This document shows positions 35,601-43,061 of a stretch of 64,000 nucleotides of DNA, in pieces. Each line of letters opens with the position of its first letter. Positions within the stretch are counted from its first letter, which is position 1. The translations under genes and the position numbers were made by a program. The notes beneath the pieces were generated by a model. That model made no database searches and was not told the DNA's origin. It was given only the letters and a program-made list of their open reading frames with translations. The stretch spans positions 12,812,027 to 12,876,026 of the forward strand of contig OX155955.1 of assembly GCA_944548615.1 (NCBI GenBank), read 5' to 3'. This DNA is from Micropterix aruncella (taxonomy: Eukaryota; Arthropoda; Insecta; Lepidoptera; Micropterigidae).

Positions 35601-36599
35601 CATACTGATAATGTATACCACCTTATCGCCTACTGCAAAAATTGCAGGAATTATTATGATGTTGGTACCTTGTCTATTTTTTTCAAAAAGAAACCCTTAC
35701 TAAATTCGATCATTTTAATGTTAAATCTTCTCCAGAAAAATAATCAACTCCTTTCTAGAAAAATTATCTAAAACTGCGATTTCTGCATTCAAATTCTATG
35801 GCTTCGAAGGGGGAGTGAATGGGTGGTAAGGTGAACGCTCACATGTGGCAAGACAGCTGTCCTAAACCTACCACCGCCGGTCGTAAGTCCGGAATCCACC
35901 CTTCACCTCCCAGAAGTGTAATAATTATATATGATGGGCCCGATTTTTGGTCGGTGAATTCCATGGCAGCTCCGTTTGTATTTTATTTATTTTTATTTAT
36001 AGGATATAGCATCAGACACGTCTTTTTTGTTTTTAATTGAGTTTTTATGATGGTTTTTAAAAAAACGAACCTAACCTATCGCTATATACCCAAGTGTTTG
36101 GCGCCTTCTTTAATTGCCGATATATCTCGCTTATTTGTTGAGGCCGAAAAAAGATTATTGCAGTTTCGGAATCAGCGAAATGAATAGTCGTAAAAGGATG
36201 ACGTTAAAGCATCTTTATAGTAAGTAAATAGATCGCAGACCACGAACTTAGTAGGAACAAACCGTCTCTGTAAATATGAGCAATATCCAATAACACAACA
36301 CCATATTTTGCCGCCTTATGGTGTAGCATATATTGCCGTTTTACTTCTACAGACGTTTCTCAATTACGAATGGTAGATATAAAATTCTACGACATTCTTC
36401 GTACAAACCTGTCATCTGCGGTGTCTAGACATCCTATTATTTGAGATAAATCCAAGTGTAGCACAATTGCGGCCGCATCGGGCGCTGGAACGGACGATAA
36501 CACAGCTTTAAGGTCTTGTAACGCACTCGTTCTGGCAGTACTTTGAGTTAATAGCTCTCTTATTTGCCGGCACCAAATTTCTGGACTCGGACGCGACAT
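23413..36599 (-). CDS. PSMD5: 26S proteasome non-ATPase regulatory subunit 5 (assembly chaperone S5b)
   Basis: Seven exons join in frame to 1524 nt (507 residues), close to the ~504 of human PSMD5. Exons: 36409-36599, 34767-34911, 33636-33857, 31986-32238, 27261-27449, 25785-26111, 23413-23609. All introns have GT-AG ends. The phases (2,0,0,1,1,1) close exactly. The protein is an all-helical ARM/HEAT-type repeat. Diagnostic stretches are FALTTHGLNYLIENDILQNL, LIRFFGAIAHVYPSQIFEQF, CLDTLGFIGTTIEGK and the end GFIEFLLDRSF ... KTYVNQGPYYVE. The family escorts the ATPase-ring base of the 19S particle (binding PSMC2/Rpt1) and leaves before the 26S proteasome is complete. I start at MSRPSPEIW (36599). 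An in-frame ATG at 36659 would add 20 residues not expected in the family. The introns are full of transposons, including a piggyBac-like element. Confidence 0.93.
23730..23960 (-). mobile_element. TTAA MITE family G, copy 2
   Basis: 231 bp between TTAA at 23726-23729 and 23961-23964, in PSMD5 intron 6. Palindrome GGCCGATATCGGCC present. Confidence 0.85.
24098..24300 (-). mobile_element. REL-endonuclease LINE tail, copy 2
   Basis: 3' UTR piece (GGAGTTGCCATAGAATTCACC ... CTCCCCCTTTCGAAGC) with the minus orientation of copy 1. Only the last codons of the protein remain. Confidence 0.75.
24325..24514. mobile_element. MITE related to 8264-8456
   Basis: Shares the GAGTGGCC, ATTAGTA-GTGCAC and CTACAAACAAATTTTCGAGGG blocks with the 8.26-kb MITE. 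TTAA sites are decayed. Confidence 0.45.
24515..25784. other. PSMD5 intron 6, nothing further recognised
   Basis: AT-rich intron without further recognisable insertions. A direct duplication of about 24 bp (ATATTTTCATTAGTGCTAAAAAAA) occurs at 25476-25525. Confidence 0.4.
25785..26111 (-). CDS. PSMD5: PSMD5 exon 6
   Basis: 327 bp, phase 1 to 1, acceptor TTTTTGCAG, donor GTAAAT. Encodes HLVPSTLKVIGEYIKTASSE ... MTREWFRAISEHPNSMDV ... LVTQTP. Confidence 0.93.
26275..26720. repeat. Interspersed repeat, related to 4090-4590
   Basis: Same order of blocks as the 4.1-kb copy; in PSMD5 intron 5. Unit class unknown. Confidence 0.6.
27261..27449 (-). CDS. PSMD5: PSMD5 exon 5
   Basis: 189 bp, phase 1 to 1, acceptor TTTTTTTTCAG, donor GTATGT. 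Encodes LIRFFGAIAHVYPSQ ... GKLSLAAL. Confidence 0.92.
27850..28150. repeat. Dispersed repeat fragment
   Basis: The wording CAAATTTCATCTCAATTGG followed by ACACACACAGAGACACACA and GTCGTCATCTTGAG is typical of abundant dispersed insect repeats. Boundaries and class unknown. Confidence 0.3.
28340..28353 (+). repeat. piggyBac-like element, left terminal repeat
   Basis: CCCGTATGTGCTCA directly after TTAA; matches the right end perfectly. Confidence 0.95.
28661..30769 (-). CDS. piggyBac-like transposase, two exons
   Basis: Exon 1 is 30750-30769 (MMSRNKA, donor GC|GTAAGT) and exon 2 is 28661-30452 (acceptor TTTTTTTTAG, stop TAA). A 297-bp phase-2 intron separates them. The spliced CDS is 1812 nt, 603 residues, with no internal stop. 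It has an acidic N-terminus (~1-100), then a DDE_Tnp_1_7 core with catalytic aspartates in VSIDESMIPYYG (about 274), VYMDNFFTSYRLL (about 354) and KYMGGVDRLDQN (about 467). It ends in a C-terminal cysteine-rich zinc-binding domain (RCGQCHKNTTKKCRKC ... CHWKCF). It cuts and pastes DNA at TTAA. Without the short first exon the frame starts at TTG, so an uncorrected call would lose the true N-terminus. Next to the 14-bp termini it is probably a source of TTAA MITEs, though the MITE ends here differ. Confidence 0.93.
30954..30967 (-). repeat. piggyBac-like element, right terminal repeat
   Basis: TGAGCACATACGGG directly before TTAA. Confidence 0.95.
31407..31520 (+). mobile_element. REL-endonuclease LINE, internal fragment
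   Basis: CCAGAATGATTGGACAACAA followed by TGACTGGACGCCAGA matches 52806-52915 with several indels. An isolated ~110-bp piece in PSMD5 intron 4. Confidence 0.75.
31681..31929 (+). mobile_element. TTAA MITE family G, copy 3
   Basis: 249 bp, TTAA at 31677-31680 and 31930-31933, palindrome GGCCGATATCGGCC. It ends about 55 bp from PSMD5 exon 4. Confidence 0.88.
31986..32238 (-). CDS. PSMD5: PSMD5 exon 4
   Basis: 253 bp, acceptor TTTTTACAG, donor GTAAGC (phase 1). Encodes VMVSIISKSPAHLAKCIEEG ... DDNPMVNILAP. Confidence 0.92.
32521..32825 (+). mobile_element. TTAA MITE family P, copy 2
   Basis: 305 bp, TTAA at 32517-32520 and 32826-32829. Termini CCCTTGGAGTA and TACTCAACGGG. Nearly identical to 19067-19371, so both moved recently. 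Confidence 0.92.
33000..33430 (-). repeat. Repeat family R, inverted copy
   Basis: Reverse-complement matches to the 14445 and 5019 copies in the same order (CCTCCACGCAT, GGGAGAGGACCGCGCAAG, GCCTCGCCGTAAGG, GGTGACGGGTT). It joins the right end seen at 5019 to the left end seen at 21370, showing they belong to one family. In PSMD5 intron 3. Confidence 0.75.
33636..33857 (-). CDS. PSMD5: PSMD5 exon 3
   Basis: 222 bp, both ends phase 0. Encodes VYRTIHSCPNLPSTPELTEI ... KAMDIISYIDIMDYP. Confidence 0.9.
34160..34389 (+). mobile_element. TTAA MITE family G, copy 4, left end lost
   Basis: Starts inside the palindrome (CGGCCACAAC) after an A run and ends at TTAA 34390-34393. In PSMD5 intron 2. Confidence 0.8.
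34469..34664. mobile_element. Fold-back MITE with GC-rich trinucleotide core
   Basis: The left arm (ATACT-TTCGATATAAAAAC, CAATATTTGAGTAAGAT, GCTACTACTGCTG) is mirrored on the right (CAGTAGCAGTATCTTAC ... GTTTTTATATCAAACGG). Between them is a GCTGCTGCTG...GGCGGCGGC core. A smaller hairpin TTTTTTAGTACC / GGTACTAAAAAA (34627-34663) borders it. In PSMD5 intron 1/2 space, just upstream of exon 2 in + coordinates. Confidence 0.7.
34767..34911 (-). CDS. PSMD5: PSMD5 exon 2
   Basis: 145 bp, acceptor TTTTAG, donor GTGAGT. Encodes AQFDLTCEVLGMCFARM...SVILRLLAVNE. No start codon of its own, so it is easily missed. Confidence 0.88.
34912..35240. other. PSMD5 intron 1, nothing recognised
   Basis: AT-rich intron sequence. 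Confidence 0.35.
35245..35358 (+). repeat. LINE 3' tail
   Basis: Short GC-rich stretch, then GACAATAAATATTTGAAGAC and a (TTTGA)n end (35338-35357), as in LINE 3' tails. Confidence 0.4.
35745..35985 (+). mobile_element. REL-endonuclease LINE tail, copy 3
   Basis: Plus-strand 3' end: AAATTATCTAAAACTGCGAT, TCTATGGCTTCGAAGGGGGA, TGGCAAGACAGCTGTCCTAA, ending CTCCGTTTGTATTT. In PSMD5 intron 1. Confidence 0.85.
35990..36400. other. PSMD5 intron 1, nothing recognised
   Basis: No gene or repeat recognised between the LINE tail and exon 1. Confidence 0.35.
36409..36599 (-). CDS. PSMD5: PSMD5 exon 1
   Basis: Starts MSRPSPEIWCRQIRELL and ends in ...LDTADD plus two bases of the next codon (phase 2), donor AG|GTTTGT. 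Confidence 0.85.
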
Positions 36600-36904
36600 T
36601 TTTACCTCCGCTGACAAACAATTTTGATTTTGACAACCGAATTGAAAACATGCGTTCATTGGTCTTGGAGCTCAGGCACCGTTTGCAAAATGGCCGCCCA
36701 ATTCCGCTTATTTGATTGACGAGCTACTCAAATTTAAATGTCACGTTTCGCTTATTCACCAGTCAAATTAGAAAAGTCGAATTATGAAAACCAGAGCAAT
36801 GTCGCTGAACGCCATCGTTGTGACAGTTCTGCGCTTTGGTGTATAACCAAAGATACGTATAACTACCTACCACGATCAGTGCTACCATCATAACTACTAC
36901 TACC

Positions 36905-37110
36905 CCCGTGACCAGCCTGATACGGCTATTACACTCGCGCGAGGCGCGAGGCGAGACGCAAAACCATATCAGTAAACAAATGGAACAGAGGCAAAGCTTC
37001 TAACGAGCGTACAAAAAGTTTACCTACGTGCTAGAAGCTTTGCCTCTGTTCCGTTTGTTTACGACATGGTTTTGCGTCTCGCCTCGCGCGAGAGTGTAAA
37101 CGCCCCATCA
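36905..37110. mobile_element. Fold-back MITE nested in another repeat
   Basis: Arms TTACACTCGCGCGAGGCG ... GAGACGCAAAACCAT and the complement ATGGTTTTGCGTCTCGCC ... CGCGAGAGTGTAA pair over about 45 bp, with a second inner pair (GAACAGAGGCAAAGCTTC / GAAGCTTTGCCTCTGTTC). It splits a sequence found whole at 15120-15145 (CAGCCTGA | GAATGCGTCAGCC), which proves insertion. Confidence 0.8.
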
Positions 37111-37215
37111 GAATGCGTCAGCCGAATAGAAAGAGACAGCTGCCTATAGTACCCCCTCCATCCTTGTCTAGTGCATTCACGGAGCACGTACATTATCACC
37201 ACAGTAGACAGAGCT
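37110..37215 (-). repeat. Repeat related to fold-back element 14265-15150
   Basis: GAATGCGTCAGCCGAATAG, AGTACCCCCTCCATCCTTG and GTCTAG match the right arm of the 14-15 kb element in reverse complement. Confidence 0.65.
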
Positions 37216-37422
37216 AACCAGTATGGAAGCTACGTACAAACGATCGAAACGAACGCACTCACACAGACGCTTGTCGGTGGGAAGTCAGTCATGGGTGCCA
37301 AAATTGATTTTATAGTGTTCAATTCAATGGTGCCACCAAAGGTAAGAATGATTGATTGTTAAGTTGCTTATCTATAAGTAGGTACTACTATATACAATTC
37401 TTGAGGGTAGTATATGTATGTA

Positions 37423-37447
37423 GGGTAGGGTGGGGCAAAGATCCGCA
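37423..37447 (+). repeat. pogo-like element, left terminal repeat
   Basis: GGGTAGGGTGGGGCAAAGAT followed by CCGCA, next to TA (37421-37422). Contains one copy of the 15-bp motif GGGGCAAAGATCCGC. Confidence 0.85.
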
Positions 37448-37459
37448 GTGGGAAATGAT

Positions 37460-38598
37460 CCGCACCGTCAATTTAAAATGATCGCTTAATATTGTCGTGG
37501 TTTTAGACACATTTTTATGCTGGCAACATTGATAGAAGACGACTCACAAAAGTTATATGGCGTCCGACCGGCACAACAAAAACAATGAGGTTAGAATCAG
37601 TGGGCGGCCACTTCCATAGAAAGAAAATTTGTATGGAGCCAGCGACTATCAAGGTGGCAACTTAACTATGCCACAATAACACGAAATGCGGTTGTCAGCC
37701 TGCGAGACGCGTCTGCCTACTTTTCCGCGAGCTGTATATTGTCTTTGCTCTGTCTGACGATCACACATACTGCGCATTTTGCTGCGCATACGCACGCATA
37801 GCGTCCGCACACCGCTTCCGCTCTGCTGTCAGTCGTGCGCACGGGGGTTAATCTTAAAGGAATGAATTTCAACCGTATACACGTCAAATGACGTCATGGT
37901 GAATATGCGTCCGATTGGTCGCTCTATGCTCCATGGTCTACGCTCTATGTTCGTCATTCTTCATTTCACCAATAGAGGCCGATCGAAGGTACAAAACCGA
38001 CATTTTAAAAAAGTTTTTATTTAGGTGAACATAATTCTTTTATAATGTTTTGGTTAGTAAATAATGTTAGCATTAGTATCATTAAGTACTTATTAAAAAC
38101 AATTTAATAGAACGAAAACGAAGCTAGCTAATCGAACGCCTAGATCAGCAATTACGAAAAAATAAACGATAATCCCAGCGATAGAAGAGATATAAACACG
38201 ATGTTGTGAGGGAGGAGTGATGTATGGCAGCTGGAGCAGCTGCGGCCAAGGGAGATGGCGAAAAACGCATAGATCAGTCGTAGATTATATAAAAAGAAGC
38301 GCCACTGCGACGCGATGCGTTGGGATCCGGAATCTGTTCGATTTCACGAATAGTGGTGAGACCGATACAGTTCTACTATCTTCTCTGTTCGAAATTGGTG
38401 CGTGAACTGTTTGTTTTATTACTTCGACTGTATATTTATTAAAAATGTATTTAAGTACATGCCTTCTCACTGGGCGTCTTGTAAAAATCATGTACTGAAC
38501 AAAACATTTATCAATTATCTTGCTATTGTTTTCTAGGTATTTGATTTTATAAAAAATATCCAGTAATTTATCGATCACATTGTTCCCCTCTTATATGG
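37460..38598. other. Left interior of pogo-like element, no gene recognised
   Basis: No protein recognised. A GC-richer stretch at 37680-37860 has several TGCGCA-type motifs. Confidence 0.35.
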
Positions 38599-38993
38599 GA
38601 TGTTTTTACTGCACGGGCATTTTTTTAGTATGTGACTCAGTATATCGAAATAAGCAACTTTTGATTAAAAATGTTTAAAAAAACTGAAACACATTTTTTT
38701 TTAAAGTATGAAAAGCTGTAATCACGAAGCGCTATCTAGCGGTAGGTAAAATGTCGCTAATATTGTTTATATACGCTATATTACCTGCCCCTAGACAGCG
38801 CAATGCGCTCAAACACTTTTCAAGCCTTTATTTACCAGTCAACTTTTCCTAAAACTTTTAAATTTAAAAATATATAAGTACCTATATATTAAAAAAAACT
38901 AAATTTGTTTTTTTTTTCAAAAAAAAATCCAAAAGTTGCTTATTTTGTTGTTCAAATTCATCCTGTAAAAAAATGCCCGTGCGGTAAAAACAC
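38599..38993. mobile_element. MITE with ~27-bp inverted ends
   Basis: TGTTTTTACTGCACGGGCAT and, at the other end, ATGCCCGTGCGGTAAAAACA, followed inward by matching T/A runs and AAGCAACTTTTG / CAAAAGTTGCTT. A relative lies at 17064-17420. Confidence 0.85.
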
Positions 38994-39716
38994 TTATGTA
39001 TGTGTATTATACTATGCTTAAATAGACTAACTTTAGTAATTGTAAACCTACTGTTTTGTTAATTATGGTTACATTTACGCACATTTTGTGCACATAGATA
39101 CAAACTTCTGAAATATATGATATAACGCTTGTAGTACGGCAATGCTTATAATTTTAGAGATTTAAAATATAAGTTGTAAAACTGATAATTTTTTATACCA
39201 GTAAAATTGGTGATGTTTTCTATTTTTAATGTCACTGGTTTGTTTCTGTTTTTAATGTCACATGCATTATCAAGACATAATGTCTAATCACAAAATTAGG
39301 TGCTTACATATTTATTATCACATTAAAGTTAAAACTTTGGGATAATATATTGATTAGTCATTTTAGTGTTTCGCCAGCGTCAAGCGAATGCTTAGGATCA
39401 GGATTCGGTTATGACGATATTTTTATTTAGCATTTCAATGTCACTTGGGTCCTTCCCTGAAATTATTATTGAAAATTTCCCTGGTAATTTGATTATATTC
39501 TGTTATTAGTACAATAGTTGATTGGTATTGACCTAATTTTCAATCCTTATTTTTCAAAATGTATACAGGAAACATCATTTAATCTCATAAACACATGTAA
39601 CTTCAATTATGGTATTTTATATAACATAGCAGCGCTGAAAGCAAATAAAATGTCAACATATTTTTTTTTCATTGCCCATTAAGTTAATTCGGTAGAAATT
39701 GAAATATCTCCGTTTT
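38994..39716. other. No gene seen
   Basis: AT-rich, no recognisable content. TTTTTAATGTCAC(A/T)(T/G)G occurs twice around 39225-39265. Confidence 0.35.
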
Positions 39717-39727
39717 GATTCCGATAA

Positions 39728-40121
39728 TTTTTTAACTGTCCCATCCTCAATAATTATCCGAGTTTTATCCCAGACCTTGTAAAGTATAACATCCAACTCC
39801 CTCTATGTGTTCTCCACTTGTTATCCCTCAACTCTCCCAAAATTTATAAAGTAATATGTAAATTTATTTCCCTTAATAATATTTCTGGATAGTGTAATAG
39901 CTTATTTCACACCCCTTCCTTGTTTGTATCATCCCCAATAACCATGTTTTATGCTATATGTACCTACATTTTTATAAATTAGTATCCCTTGTTTAAGTAT
40001 TGTGCCGTCTTATACATGTAACTGTGCATGTGAAACTAACTTAGATGCCCTCCGAAAACGACTTGGCAGAAAAGCACCGACTATCGGTGATTGCCAGAAG
40101 CAACAACATGAAGAAGAAGAA
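39728..40121 (+). mobile_element. Retro-insertion with (GAA)n tail and 11-bp target duplication
   Basis: The 11-bp sequence GATTCCGATAA occurs at 39717-39727 and again at 40122-40132, bracketing 394 bp that ends in ATGAAGAAGAAGAA. The GAA tail equals that of the RTE fragment at 18125, so it was probably copied by an RTE-type enzyme. No protein preserved. Confidence 0.8.
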
Positions 40122-40132
40122 GATTCCGATAA

Positions 40133-41040
40133 AGTAATTTGATTCCAATAAAGTAATTTTGGTCGGCCTCTAATTTCGCAGCTGTCAAAATGTTTCAAAG
40201 TGCGACGCGTCACTTGCTTTTTTATTTCTGGTGTTTATTTTTAGCTTACCGTTATTTTGAGCTTTTATCCTATCGTATTCGACAGTTATAGTTCTTTTGC
40301 GTGGTTTTTATTTGTTAAAATATATAAAACTTTTGTTGGTTGTGTTAGCAGACAAGTTACGCCGCATAGATAGATAAATGCTTCGCAACCGATGTTTCAA
40401 ACGCTTTCAGCGTTTTAATAGTGACCAAACTCGACGCTTGAGCTAGGAACAGCTTTCCAAATATCAGTGCCATATAAATGTCGAAAAACGGTTTATTTCA
40501 GAAAACAAGTTGCCATTTCACTGCATCTCATTTTAGGCTGTAGTCAAAATTTCAGTGGGATTCTCTGCAATCGTCTATTCTGGTAAGTCAACAATCGAGT
40601 ACCTATTAAATATAATTTGAAATGCTTTAATAAACGGTCAGCAGTGCGTACGGTAACATATCGTGGACGAGGTGGCGTCTACGATTTGTCCGATTGTCGC
40701 TCAGTTACTTTTTATATCCAAATTATCTGTATTTAAACAACTTTCAACATCGGAAGTTTAATGTTACACATTTGAACGAACCCAGTATACCATCTAATGT
40801 TATAAAAGCTCCTTTTTATTCAGATAATAAATAAGTGCGATTCCTATTTATTCAAATATGTCTTATATACTATACCCATTGACGCGGCCACGACTCGTAT
40901 ATAAATACACCTGCCACTAGCCGCTTAGTGGAAAATAAGTCTAACTGCTGACTCCTCTTAATACTTTTATAACTTCTATGTCCTTCAGAATTAATAATTA
41001 TACTTATTTTTACAGATTACATTGTTACACTTATCTACAC
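40133..41040. other. No gene seen
   Basis: No coding or repeat structure recognised. Confidence 0.35.
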
Positions 41041-41046
41041 TCTTAA

Positions 41047-41515
41047 CACATTGAACGCCAAACTAAAAACTATGTTTAGCCCAGTGGGGCGCGGCGGACA
41101 CCTTGTGACTGCCAGTATATCGGGTCCAGGGGGCCACGTCGGACACCATGTGTCCGCATGCCCTCGATCACTTCAGAAGCTTGTAGCGGCCAAAGGATAG
41201 CGTTTCGACTGTTTTACTAAGGCAAGTGACCGGCGCGGCCCCACAGTACAACCTGACCACTTGGCACAAAAAAGGATATACGAAAGAACATTCTCACAGG
41301 CCGAGACAGACACTGGTGTCTGCCATTTGACATCTCGGAAAATAATGAGTAAATCGCTGTTTCCGTAAGTCACCCATTATTTTTAAATTATTTACTGTTT
41401 TTTTGTTGTAATAAAGTACCTTAACGATTTTAGGACGATTCTAGATTAATTGGTGCTGCCCCGGGGGGGAAAGTATGCTGTCGGACACATGGTGGCCCTC
41501 ATGGCATTCAACGTG
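41047..41515 (+). mobile_element. TTAA element family S, complete copy
   Basis: 469 bp. Ends CACATTGAACGCCA and TGGCATTCAACGTG are inverted repeats with two mismatches, bordered by TTAA (41043-41046, 41516-41519). The interior has repeated TCGGACAC(C/A)...TG blocks near both ends. Truncated relative at 50711-51135. Non-autonomous. Confidence 0.88.
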
Positions 41516-41519
41516 TTAA

Positions 41520-42430
41520 TTGTACATCTATATCTGTCATCGATTCGTCATAGTACCAGAATTACATGGAGTTCTGTGGTAAGTTAGGACACGGAATGTT
41601 TATAAACTTTATAATACCACTAGTTTAATTTATATGTTGATAATCAACGTGGTATCTTATTTTATAGGGTAGCTGTTTTTTTCGGATATTATGCAATATC
41701 ATGACTTTGTTAACAATAATTTGATTTGGTATGTAAGAAGTTAGAGGAGAGACTATTTATATACTTGAACAATCGTTTGAATATGCAACGGCAACAATAA
41801 ATCGTTTAATAAATAAAAAAACATGTTTTATTTATAGTAAGTCGAATGCTGAAGCTCTAGTATTAGAAACTGTACTATAGCTGAAACTCTAGTCTCGAAG
41901 ATCGTACTATAGTGTCGGGACATTTTGATCTGGCAGGCGAGTGACACTTCCAGCGCCTTTATTAAAAAAAAAAGGAAAATAGTCACAAATTATAGAGGGC
42001 CAGAATAATTCCTCTATTGGTGTTTTAGCATTTTCACTGGCTAAAAGAGTCATAAGGCACACGACCGTCTGAAGTCCCTATTAAGTTTGTGGTCGTGCGT
42101 GTGATCAATGGTGCGTCTTATGTGCGTTGTTTGCTTACCGTTTGCTGCGTCACTTGTGTTTTACGTCTTACCGGCTTCATTTTGGGTTTTTCGAGTTTTG
42201 TGCCGCCTCTCGGGAAGTGACGATGTATAAGAAATGTGTACATAGTTTGCGGACTAATTAGGCGCAAGAGAGGAGAACCTGAGGGTGTGAGTGTCTTTTA
42301 TGGCAGTATTTTTAATGGCACATTTTTTCATAGTAGGTATTAATATTTATTTTAACACGAGACATCAATAAACCGTATGCTTGATTCGTAATTTTGTTTT
42401 TATTTCTATCGATTTATGTATCCGGTAAGG
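41520..42430. other. No gene seen
   Basis: AT-rich interior of the large pogo-like element. No recognisable frame. Confidence 0.35.
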
Positions 42431-42514
42431 GTGGGCTACACTGGCTTATGGCGTTTTTATCGATATCGATAGGTGGGCTGCGCTGGCTTGTGGCGTTTTT
42501 ATCGATATCGATAA
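42431..42514. repeat. Two direct 43-bp repeats with TATCGATA motifs
   Basis: GTGGGCT(A/G)C(A/G)CTGGCTT(A/G)TGGCG then TTTTTATCGATATCGATA, twice. The TATCGATATCGATA core is at 42458-42471 and 42500-42513. In Drosophila TATCGATA is the DREF-binding DRE. Whether it acts so here is unknown. Confidence 0.8.
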
Positions 42515-42951
42515 ATAGGCTGGTTAATGATTAACTATTGCATTGGTCAGATGTTGCCATTTCGCAAGACCAGAGGGTTGCCATTCTGCTAAAACCAGAG
42601 TGTTGAAAAAGAGTGTGACAGACACATTCTACAAGAAATTGCGACGGTTGGCTGCAATGCGGTTTTTGTGCTGTTGGCTATATTATAGTCGCTGGTACTA
42701 ACAAAAGTGAATTTCGATTCAAATGTACTGAGTTCCGCATCTTATTTATATGATCAGTGGTTAGAATTCTTTTTACTTGTTTTGAAGTAATAATCCGTAG
42801 GTCATCTTCAGTTGAAAATGTAATTTACTATACGCTTTGCTTACTTTTTTACTGGTTCAATTCCATAATTCAGGTTTTGAAAGGCGATCTATGGACAATA
42901 ATTTGGCCAAATGCGCATTTCTTGTTTTAGGTTAGTTTGTGTTTACAAAAT

Positions 42952-43018
42952 GGGGCAGAGGTCCGCATTTTGCATGGGGCAATGGTCCGCGCGCGGTGCG
43001 CGCGCGGACGTTTGCCCC
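42952..43018. promoter_or_regulatory. Three copies of the pogo-like 15-bp motif before the transposase gene
   Basis: GGGGCAGAGGTCCGC (42952-42966), GGGGCAATGGTCCGC (42976-42990) and, inverted, GCGGACGTTTGCCCC (43004-43018), about 45 bp upstream of the first readable exon. The last two are linked by a CG-rich palindrome (GCGCGCGGTGCGCGCGC). They match the motif in the terminal repeats. Confidence 0.8.
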
Positions 43019-43061
43019 AAGATTTGTATTCATTTTTCTAATTTTTGTTTTTACGTTATAG

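Noticed and set aside
36600..36659. N-terminal extension of PSMD5 starting at MNACFQF
   Set aside because: The internal Met at 36599 gives 507 residues, near the family length. The upstream 20 residues look like translated leader.
37171..37362. Short + frame ending MVPPK before a GTAAGA donor, as a first exon of a divergent gene or of the pogo transposase
   Set aside because: It lies outside the pogo termini, overlaps a fold-back repeat, and no matching downstream exon in phase was found.
43045..43061. Start of the pogo-like transposase at the TTG of 43045
   Set aside because: The bases form a splice acceptor (TTACGTTATAG), so the reading upstream of 43062 is intron.
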